DNA of 64,000 nucleotides from Zygnema cylindricum (taxonomy: Eukaryota > Streptophyta > Zygnematophyceae > Zygnematales > Zygnemataceae). The stretch is from positions 210,842-274,841 of the forward strand of contig JBBHKE010002024.1 in assembly GCA_037447655.1 (NCBI GenBank). The letters are read 5' to 3'. This document shows, piece after piece, positions 58,601 to 64,000 of this stretch. The first letter of the stretch is position 1, and each line of letters opens with the position of its first letter. The notes under the pieces were generated by a model, which saw only the letters and a program-made list of their open reading frames with translations, did no database searches and was not told the DNA's origin. The position numbers and the translations under genes are program-made.

Positions 58601-61600
58601 TTTTGCGGGCAATTTCAATGTATCCTTCTTTTGTTTTTTTCCCATGAGTTACACGCGTAATACAATAACAGGCCCCAATTTCCCACGGCTATCCAAATCA
58701 TTTGCTTTGCCAGTGAATCCTTGCGTCTCGTCGTGTTTTAAAAAGAATGCGACACCTGGAATGGAAGTCGTCCCAATAGAGCCCAACCCTTAGCCCCATC
58801 AGACCAAAGTACACCGTGAATCGCTATTAGCGTTATGAAATAATTAGGGTTAAAAAACAATTAGCGTTATTAAGGCTAATTGGGAATTTGGGGATTATCA
58901 CGGAAATCATCGACTCTAATTGGGAATTTGGGGTTTTCCAAAATAGAATTAATAATTATATTTGAGAATTTTGGTCAAAATTTGGGGGCGCCGAAATAGC
59001 GTTATGAACGCTAATAGCGATTCACGGTGTAATTTCTTACAGCAAAATGCGATGAACCGCAAAAATTGACCCACGAAAGCTCGATGATTGCGATACCCGC
59101 GGGAAGTGAGGTAGGCCACTAATTTTGTTACGCATTTAATAGAGGGAACAAAAAACAATAACCAGGGTTCATTAAAATTGCACGTACATTTTTTTAAAAA
59201 CCTGTTTTTTTGTGGCGAAAAGACATTCGATTTGCCCAAATTTGGAAGTTGATCCAAGGAAAACTTTGGGTCGTGAGCAGCCGGTAGAAAAAAAATGTCT
59301 CAAATATTTTCGTTCTTCCTCTATTTTTTCTCACTATTGTTATTTGTAGCCACAATTCGAGTTGTGAATGGCCAAAAGCATCAACCGGGTCATCCCATGG
59401 GGCCTACAATTGGTTTACCCGACCTTACTTTGGACCGAAAAGCCCTAGCGCTCTAGTATTCAATACGGTACACACCATCCATCTCGATGCGAGTTAGTAA
59501 TTCTTAAGTGCTTTTTTGACCCGAAATCATAAACTAGTGTTAGTAACACTATTTAACTGGCTGACTACAAGCCACGTTGCAAAATGATTGTGTAGTTAGT
59601 TCTAATAAAGTGTTTAACGCTACCGTAACTTTAATAGCGACGGGTGTAATATTCTACACTAAACGTCCATCCTATGTATGGTGGAAAACAACAAAGCATG
59701 TTCAGCTTTGCTGGTTTTTATTTCATTCTATGCAGACCTTTTTTCATTCGACGCTTTTTGTCCAGTCCTATTGTTTTGTTCACATCGTGTTTTTGTTGTT
59801 CGGTCGACACTTTTGTGTGTATGATACTTTTTTGTGGAAATTTCTTCTAACCTTTTTTATTTTGATTGGGACACTTCTTTTTTCGTCTGACCATTTTGTT
59901 TGATCCTGTTGGTCGGTGCACACCTTGTCTGAGGCAGTTTTTTGAACAAAAGTGCAGCTTTTTTATCACGCAGAGGTAATAAATAACTATTTCATTAGAC
60001 GTGTATAACAAGCGTATTAGATGGAGTCATATGCATGGCTAATTTTGTCTTTTAGACATTGGAGATGAAATCGTGAACATTTGTCAATGCTGACGTCAGC
60101 ATAAAAATTTTCGACGCTACTATTGGAGGGTCATCTTTGTTGACGTTATAAATCAAACAATGTCAGTGTTGAGATTTTGAATTCAAGGGTGGATTTCTGA
60201 TGTAACACTACATTTGAGTGTAGTTAATCCTAACTGTTGTTTCTACAAGTATGAAGGGATAAGATCTTACTATTTAAACTCCTATGCCCCCGAAAAGGAA
60301 AAGGTTAAATGGCATAAATCAAGTTGCCAATTGATTAGGGTTTTTAATTCTGAATTTGGTCTGCTTTTTAAACCTTGTTTTTTTCAAAATATAATGCTTA
60401 TTATACTTGCAAAATTGCACTACGCCTAGTTTACTCTTTTTGTATGTATAATAAGACATATAATGCCACACTTTTGTTCTATGGTTTGTCACTTTGTATG
60501 TGGACGCTTCTCAATTTGTTTGGCACTCTTATCTTAGTTTACGCGTTTGTTTTACAAACTGCTTGTCTTGAGTGACTGCCATGGAACTAGGAATTCTTTC
60601 ATTTTTTACATGATTTTTATCTTAACCGGTAGTTCTTCAACATGTCCTGGTAGAAAGACGTTGAAAAACTAGAAGAAAATAGAAATATTCAAGCACCATG
60701 ACATCCATGTCTGATGTTAAGTTATGTTTAACAATGTTTCCTTAACAAGCTCTAATCTTAATCCTCCTGTTTTTTTTCTTTTTTCCTTTCTTTTTTTTTG
60801 TCATTAGCGCCAAGGCCTCCACCACCGTTCCCTCCCCCTCCCCCTCCACTCGGTATGTATTCCTTCCAAATTGCTCCTGAGAAGGTCACGAGAAACTGAA
60901 GAGAGGGTTTCTGAATTTTGGTTCCCACTCCAGATGCGAAATCTCGTCGGCAAAAAGTTGCAATATGTCGCCTTTTTTTTTTTTCACAGTACCTACTTTT
61001 TTAGGGTTGTTCTTGATCTTCCCACACTGAAGGATATCTCTCTCTTTTGTTTCTCTGGATCTTCTTCCCTTTCAAAGATGTTGATCAGTTTGAGACAGTT
61101 TCATGGTGAACAATCAAACAAGAAATAGACTTTGAAAGGATTCTCTGAATGGAGGAAAGTGAAGCTGAAAACTACTTGCTCAAGCTATTGACGTAGTTCA
61201 TTGACAAAAACCCTGAAAAAAAAGAACAGTACACGTCTTATCTTAATTGTTTTTTTTTTGTTTCTCTTTGTAATCACAGGGAATGATTGCAGTTATACAG
61301 CCCCGGTAGGCAATTGGTACTATTCTTGTGAAGGGGCTGATTATCCATGCTGTTCTTTTGACAACTTCTGCGGATTTGGAGATTCTTTTTGCAATGTTGG
61401 TTGCCAGCCGGAATTCGGAACTTGCAGTAAGTCCCTTTGCCTTAATAATACGGTACCTTTGCCTTTGTAATACGGTCCCTTTGCCTTTATAATACGGCCC
61501 CTTTGCCTTTATAATACAGTCCCTTTGCCTTTATAATACGTTTATCTCAAGTGGTGTGATGTAGACATTTGACTTTCTATGATATCCTGACTGAACCAAA

Positions 61601-63610
61601 ACCTTGTGGTGATTTGAGCAATAAACATGGAAAGGACATAGACGCTCGTGCATTTTGCATTTGGACACGGAATATTGTAGAAGACAAAGTGTTTCCTTCG
61701 ATGAAGTCCGTCTTCACGGACTTTTTTGTTTTTGCATATGACCATCCTGTTTATCAACTTTAATCTTATGCACGAGACTGTGCGCTCGGAAATGCATAGA
61801 AGAAATTAGGTTGGACACTGAATATTTGAGTCCATGTCTTTGAATTTCACAAGGTATAAAAACTGTAGGATGACTAAGTTTTGAATGGTATGTTCGTTAG
61901 ACACTTGTAGAGAATGCGCAGCAGTCAATGTAACTCTGAGTGGAAAAATTGCTTCATGTGATATGATAAGGAGCAAGTTCTATGAGGTGGTTGAGAGTGG
62001 TTGTAGTCTTGAATAGATTTCACTCAGATCCGTAAATTTGGTTCAGTATGCATGTTTATCCTCTCTGACAAAAAGATTCTCTTGTGCAATTTATCCTCTA
62101 TGCGACTCCCGTGTAACACCTCACTTCAATGAAGAAAGGCAACATCCTAACTCCTCCTCCTCCTCCTCTGTTGTTCTCTTGTGCAACATTCTAACTCTCT
62201 AACTTGTGTGTTTTCACCTCTCAAGTAAATGTCACTTCATGGACAGCGCCGACCAGTGGATCCTTCTTGGTTGTTTCTCCGAGATCTTTCAATGCCTGGG
62301 CGACTATTAACAATAGCTCGACCATCGGTGCTCAGCTTGAGCTCTACAATTGTAAGAGTTTTGAGCTGCTGGATTTGTTTCTTGTGGATTTTTGTTTTGT
62401 TTTTTTGAGCTGCTTTTTTCTTTTTTTAGACGCTATTTTAGTTTTTCTGAGCTGCTTGTTGGAATACTACAGAAAATTTTAATTGCAACATTGTTTCCGT
62501 GGGACTAATACTCTGTTTTCTTGTGTCTTATATTCCAATCCTCTCTGAAAATGATGTGTCAGTTCCTTACGGATACGTCGAGGATTTGGGAGCGCTATGG
62601 ACTTTAAACGTATCAAATGATCTTTACATGTTTCAGCAAGTTCTTGGAAATACTTGCCTGGATGTCATAAAACAGTCTAAAAGTCCTTTGTTTCAAGGAG
62701 GTTCGGCCTATTTCCTCTCATGTACAAAAGTTTTTAATTTGAATTCTTTAGGCTAACAAAAACGATAGCCAATTCAGATCATTTGAACATCATGTACTTT
62801 TGGAATGTTATATCTAGTGATGGAGCACATAGTCAATGACTGGATGTACATGGAACCTAAATGCAGGCCTTCATTTTCCTGGTTATTCTGATTTCTTTCT
62901 CCCTTATCTTTTTTTTTATAGAATGTCTCCAAAGTCCAACACAGCTTTGGATTCCAAATTACATCCGGCCGTCAGATTCAGCTGTGCAATGGCGGCTCTA
63001 CAATTCAACTTTTTGTATTGAAGGAGACAATCAACCAGATGTAGGTGATCCAGAACTGTTCTTATGGGAGTGCAGAAATGCCGACGACCCGAGTGTAGTG
63101 AGACAATTATGGCTTCCACGACCAGTGTCATATGTTAACACAGCATCTTGTAAGTTATAAATCAACCTATTTTTACACAAACCATTTAGCAAACCAAGCC
63201 ACAGCTCGATACTGTCCAAATTTATCATTTGACGTGATCTGTAATGGATCCCTTTGCATTTGTGCAAAAATCAAAGGTGGGATGAACGTATGGTTCAGTA
63301 TCACTACCATTATTGAAATGCATAGGGTTTTTTGGATTTTTTAGGAGTTTTTTATAATAATGGATCCCTTTACTATCTGCAAAAATCAAAAGTAGGATGT
63401 GCGTATGGTTCTGTATCACTATCATTGTTGAAATGCAATTCTCGGTTTTGTTTCTCGCAGCTGTTTTTGGTCTAGTTTTGCCTCAAGCTCCAGCATCACC
63501 CTCGAGTCGACTTAATGCACTTTCTCGACACGCGAGTCTGTCGACAAATCTCCCTCTACTGGCCGACTGGACTCAGAGTTTCGGGGATGCCAAAGACCAG
63601 TCAGCTTGCG
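42813..63610 (+). CDS. LRR / extensin-like / hevein / papain mosaic secreted protein (partial at right edge)
   Basis: Twenty exons: 42813-42945, 43543-43675, 48323-48394, 49979-50050, 50402-50473, 51162-51233, 51575-51646, 51999-52348, 53741-53815, 54244-54609, 54865-54966, 56429-56530, 57130-57198, 57468-57749, 60808-60852, 61280-61426, 62226-62351, 62563-62700, 62922-63149, 63461-63610. All junctions are GT-AG and the frame stays open for 935 residues plus one base. Domain order (residues): signal peptide (1-36), LRR N-cap (45-88), LRRs (89-208), Cys-rich/EGF-like (209-325), Pro-rich (326-672), hevein-like (673-721), lectin-like (722-885), start of papain-type protease (886-935, open). There is no transmembrane helix or kinase, so the product is expected in the cell wall. 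The closest known plan for the first half is LRX (LRR-extensin). The C-terminus lies beyond the window. This model was built by hand from splice signals and frame; transcripts would settle it. Confidence 0.8.
42963..43506. repeat. 540-bp G/A tract in intron 1
   Basis: Nearly all purine on the coding strand, with G runs of 6 to 8 early on (GGGGGGGAGAGGGAGG) and GGA/GGGA units later. It fills almost the whole intron, leaving only the acceptor side with pyrimidines (TTTTCGGGCGGCGCAG). Confidence 0.85.
43780..44003. mobile_element. Stowaway-like element S3 (copy A)
   Basis: TAACACTATGTATCGCTATT ... AGCGATACACGTTGTTA with inverted CTTAAAACA / TGTTTTGAGTGG arms. Counterpart of 45924-46146. Confidence 0.65.
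44007..44223. mobile_element. Stowaway-like element S1, with empty site in copy B
   Basis: TA/CACCTTGAATCG ... CGATTCACGGTG/TA. At the homologous place in the second duplication copy (46141-46155) the sequence reads GTTACAC-TA-TTGTACTTTC with no element, which shows a TA target duplication directly. Confidence 0.85.
44859..45080. mobile_element. Stowaway-like element S1 (copy A)
   Basis: TACACCGCGAATCGCTTTTA ... AGCGATTCGCGGTGTA, with the subfamily interior AATTAGCGTTATTAACGCTA. Counterpart of 46622-46842. Confidence 0.8.
45558..45893. repeat. 34-bp minisatellite, about ten copies
   Basis: Unit GTGCACTATTGTAYTTTCAT + ACTTTCGTACGGTC, 34 to 35 bp. Two units also start copy A at 43692-43760, and degenerate relatives fill 47600-47905. 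The long + strand frames (HYCTFILSYGRALLYF) are repeat artefacts. Confidence 0.9.
45924..46146. mobile_element. Stowaway-like element S3 (copy B)
   Basis: TAACACCGTGTTTCGCTATT ... AGCGATACCCGGTGTTA. Paralogous to 43780-44003 by the duplication, not by a separate insertion. Confidence 0.65.
46622..46842. mobile_element. Stowaway-like element S1 (copy B)
   Basis: TACACCACGAATCGCTATTA ... GATTCGCGGTGTA, duplicated together with 44859-45080. Confidence 0.8.
47147..47451. mobile_element. H1 hAT-like element, 305 bp, with empty site in copy A
   Basis: CATAGTTCAAAAGTAGG ... CCTACTTTTGAACTATG flanked by GTTAATGT at 47139-47146 and 47452-47459. The unfilled target AGC-GTTAATGT-TTTCATG is present once in copy A near 45381-45397. 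Confidence 0.9.
47600..47905. repeat. Degenerate GCAC/TTTTGTAC repeats
   Basis: Irregular units such as TGCACTTTTGTACC and ATGCACTCTTATGCAC, apparently decayed relatives of the 34-bp minisatellite. The frame MCTLHSCALVES on the + strand is not considered coding. Confidence 0.6.
48323..51646 (+). CDS. Exons 3-7: five leucine-rich repeats, one per exon
   Basis: Each exon is exactly 72 bp (24 residues) with phase-2 boundaries. Repeats read NNARIGGTISPWIGNLSEL, GNFFSGSIPDSIGNLKVL, ENQLTGSIPLSIGNLTTL, KNNLTGPIPTTIGGLKNL and SNNLLYGSIPSSLGNLTKL. These fit the plant extracellular LRR consensus with GxIPxxIGNLxxL, which builds a curved ligand-binding surface. One-LRR-per-72-bp-exon is the usual gene structure of plant LRR proteins. 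Part of a sixth repeat opens exon 8 (LENNFLSGPIG). Confidence 0.9.
48504..48705. mobile_element. Stowaway-like MITE S2, 202 bp
   Basis: Best-preserved S2 copy: TACACCGCCCATCGTTGTTA and TAATAATGATGGGCGGTGTA, in intron 3 of the mosaic gene. Confidence 0.8.
49006..49225. mobile_element. Stowaway-like MITE S1, 220 bp
   Basis: TACACCGCGAATCGCTATTA ... TAATAGCGATTCGCAGTGTA; interior nearly identical to 44859-45080. In intron 3. Confidence 0.8.
50261..50409 (+). repeat. Tandemly duplicated 3' splice region before exon 5
   Basis: 50261-50336 and 50338-50409 are direct copies (CTTATTTGTCCTTTAAAG ... TTTGCAG/AAATCTTG), including polypyrimidine tract, AG and the first eight bases of the exon. Only the second acceptor (AG at 50400-50401) leads into an open LRR. 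The first (AG at 50327-50328) would run into a TAA within about nine codons. Confidence 0.85.
50556..50777. mobile_element. Stowaway-like MITE S1, intron 5
   Basis: TACACCGTGAATCGCTATTA and TAATAGCGATTCACGGTGTA, perfect arms; interior AAATAATTAGGGTTAAAAAA. Confidence 0.85.
51999..52348 (+). CDS. Exon 8: last LRR and Cys-rich / EGF-like hinge
   Basis: The 350-bp exon is entered in phase 2 and left in phase 1, making it the adapter between the two halves of the gene. After LENNFLSGPIG and NNYLTGPINVSS it becomes Cys-rich. There is a block with C at VCPLL, NNCMF, ASCGT, ATCSQFCDVF and then an EGF-like run CGGFGTCLPNATCLCDSGF ending PTCVVA. It resembles the short EGF-like signature CGxxGxCxxxxxxCxCxxGF of plant extracellular proteins. 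In LRX proteins a Cys-rich hinge also joins LRRs to the extensin part. Confidence 0.75.
52370..52419. mobile_element. 50-bp minimal Stowaway-like element
   Basis: Only the two terminal arms remain: TACACCGTGAATCGTTATTA followed almost at once by TAATAGCAATACACAGTGTA. It lies 22 bp after the exon 8 donor. Confidence 0.75.
53461..53645. repeat. CT-rich low-complexity tract, intron 8
   Basis: CTCTCTCTCTCCCGCTCTCTC and further CT-rich text ahead of the first proline exon. The frames reading LSLSLPLSHYTF are artefacts. Confidence 0.7.
53741..60852 (+). CDS. Exons 9-15: extensin-like proline-rich region
   Basis: Seven exons (53741-53815, 54244-54609, 54865-54966, 56429-56530, 57130-57198, 57468-57749, 60808-60852), all entered and left in phase 1, together about 345 residues. 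The sequence is dominated by SPP, RPPP and PPPPPP runs; exon 14 repeats a ten-residue unit RPPSPKSPPP five times. SP(n) motifs are substrates for prolyl hydroxylation and arabinosylation in extensins, so a rigid, glycosylated rod in the wall is expected. Tyrosine is scarce, so Tyr cross-links as in classical extensins look limited. Five donors read GTATGT and three continue with nearly the same bases, pointing to duplication of an exon-intron unit. Confidence 0.85.
55494..55715. mobile_element. Stowaway-like MITE S1, intron 11
   Basis: TACACCGTGAATCACTATTA and TAATAGCGATTCACGGTGTA; interior matches 50556-50777 closely. Confidence 0.85.
56178..56212. repeat. Interstitial telomere-like repeats
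   Basis: Three CCCTAAAAAA units in a row, a lengthened form of the plant CCCTAAA repeat; two more at 49608-49635. Too short to be a former telomere. Confidence 0.5.
58810..59031. mobile_element. Stowaway-like MITE S1, intron 14
   Basis: TACACCGTGAATCGCTATTA and TAATAGCGATTCACGGTGTA, perfect arms; third near-identical copy in this gene. Confidence 0.85.
59469..59648. mobile_element. Stowaway-like S2 remnant, intron 14
   Basis: Left end TACACACCATCCATCTCGAT and right end ATAGCGACGGGTGTA are degraded, but the S2 interior is recognisable (ATCATAAACTAGTGTTAGTA, CCACGTTGC). Confidence 0.45.
61280..61426 (+). CDS. Exon 16: hevein-type chitin-binding module
   Basis: One phase-1/phase-1 exon of 49 residues encoding eight cysteines: DCSY, YSCEG, YPCCSF, NFCGFGDSFC, VGCQ and FGTC. 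The order C...C...CCSxxxxCGxxxxxCxxGCQxxFGxC is that of type-1 chitin-binding (hevein) domains, which bind N-acetylglucosamine polymers. It sits just after the proline rod, so it could tether the protein to GlcNAc-containing material. Aromatic residues (WYY and F) are present near the usual sugar-binding positions but were not aligned. Confidence 0.8.
61431..61540. repeat. 22-bp tandem repeat, five copies, at the exon 16 donor
   Basis: Unit GTCCCTTTGCCTTTATAATACG with few changes, starting four bases after the exon 16 GT donor. Confidence 0.85.
62226..63149 (+). CDS. Exons 17-19: lectin-like (possible beta-trefoil) region
   Basis: Exons 62226-62351, 62563-62700 and 62922-63149, all phase 1, about 164 residues. 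Features include GAQLELYN, LGALWTLNV, GNTCLDVIKQ, SAVQWRLYNSTFCIEG, ELFLWECRN and VRQLWLPRP. Recurrent C-[LI]-x-V/G, QW and LW-x-C/LW spacing recalls the repeated QxW blades of R-type (beta-trefoil) carbohydrate-binding domains, but the match is weak and no family assignment is firm. A role in glycan binding is inference. Exon 18 ends at a weak donor (GGAG/GTTCGG) required by the frame. Confidence 0.5.
63461..63610 (+). CDS. Exon 20: start of papain-family (C1A) protease domain
   Basis: Fifty residues. A Pro/Ser-rich linker (LPQAPASPSSRLNALSR) is followed by LPLLADWTQSFGDAKDQSACG. The last part aligns with the mature N-terminus of papain-like proteases, where DWRxxGxVxxVKDQGxCGSCWAFS holds the oxyanion Gln (here the Q of KDQSACG) six residues before the catalytic Cys. 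The exon stops in the G codon before the expected SCWAF, which should begin the next exon, outside the window. The usual I29 (ERFNIN) inhibitory propeptide is not seen upstream. Confidence 0.75.
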
Positions 63611-63910
63611 GTAAGGTTCACTGAATGTGGTCAATTTGTTGTCATGCAGAACACGGTCGTTTTTTTCGATTGTTTTTGAAGGAAAACAACAATGGAACGA
63701 AAACAATAATGGAAGGTTTTTGAAGTTGTAATGTAATTTGTCTTCCGGAATTTTGCGCATGTCTACCTGTTTGAAAAGTTCGAAAAAAAAACCTTTTGTT
63801 GGTCTGTGATTGAAAAAATTATCTATCTTCTTCAAAGAAAAGTTATTTACCAAAGTTTCTTCAGAAATAAAGATAGTTCCCAGATTTCTGCAGAAATAAA
63901 GATAGTTCCC

Positions 63911-63998
63911 AGGGGGGGAAGGGGGGAGACGGGGGGACAGGGGGAGAATGGGGGACGGGGAGTGGGAGAGGAAGAGAGAGGAGAGAGGGAGAGAGATG
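63911..63998. repeat. G-rich purine tract at the right edge
   Basis: Runs of five to seven G separated by short A-containing spacers, then GAGA; able in principle to form G-quadruplexes. It lies in the intron after exon 20. Confidence 0.75.
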
Positions 63999-64000
63999 TT

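Noticed and set aside
42786-63610. Splitting the large locus into an LRR gene and a separate proline-rich/hevein/papain gene
   Set aside because: Considered seriously, because introns are long. All phases agree across exon 8/9, no new signal peptide or start is seen before exon 9, and exon 8 ends in a donor without a stop. It remains testable by cDNA.

Overview
This is nuclear DNA of a green-lineage eukaryote, most likely a streptophyte (charophyte-type alga or early land plant). The genes are split by many U-rich GT-AG introns. Their products are plant-like: proteasome beta-6/PBF1, CDC20, a plant-type mitochondrial ferredoxin, a cyanobacterial-style NlpC/P60 peptidase, and an extracellular leucine-rich-repeat/extensin-like protein. 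The exact taxon cannot be named from the sequence. Gene density is low and the space between genes and inside introns is packed with short inverted-repeat transposons.

Layout. 1-3163 (+): the last two coding exons of a 20S proteasome beta-6 subunit. 7435-10895 (-): a complete CDC20 gene, 9 exons, 498 residues. 10896-17806: a transposon field. 17807-21556 (-): a complete mitochondrial [2Fe-2S] ferredoxin, 6 exons, 231 residues. 24263-26087 (-): the catalytic half of an NlpC/P60 peptidase. 27272-42000: a nested transposon field with no supported host gene. 42813-63610 and beyond (+): one very large gene with 20 exons visible and an open frame of 935 residues at the right edge.

The large gene is the main discovery candidate. 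Every exon junction closes in frame. The predicted protein has, in order, a signal peptide, an LRR N-terminal cap, five 24-residue LRRs (one exon each), a Cys-rich/EGF-like hinge, about 330 residues of extensin-like proline-rich sequence from seven exons, a hevein-type chitin-binding module with 8 Cys, a poorly conserved lectin-like stretch, and the start of a papain-family (C1A) protease domain. The first half resembles LRX (LRR-extensin) cell-wall proteins. The second half suggests a wall-anchored, glycan-binding cysteine protease. LRR exons are bounded by phase-2 introns and all later modules by phase-1 introns, a textbook exon-shuffling pattern.

The mobile DNA falls into four groups whose target-site duplications can be read here. 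(S) Stowaway-like elements ending TACACC...GGTGTA with TA duplication. (P) PIF/Harbinger-like elements starting GGG with TTA/TAA duplication, some abutting in a chain. (H1) hAT-like elements ending CATAGTTCAAAAG with perfect 8-bp duplications. (H2) hAT-like elements ending TAGTGTTGT with 8-bp duplications. A 5'-truncated LINE remnant sits inside a 5.2-kb P element. A tandem duplication in intron 2 of the large gene supplies empty sites that confirm two of the insertions.
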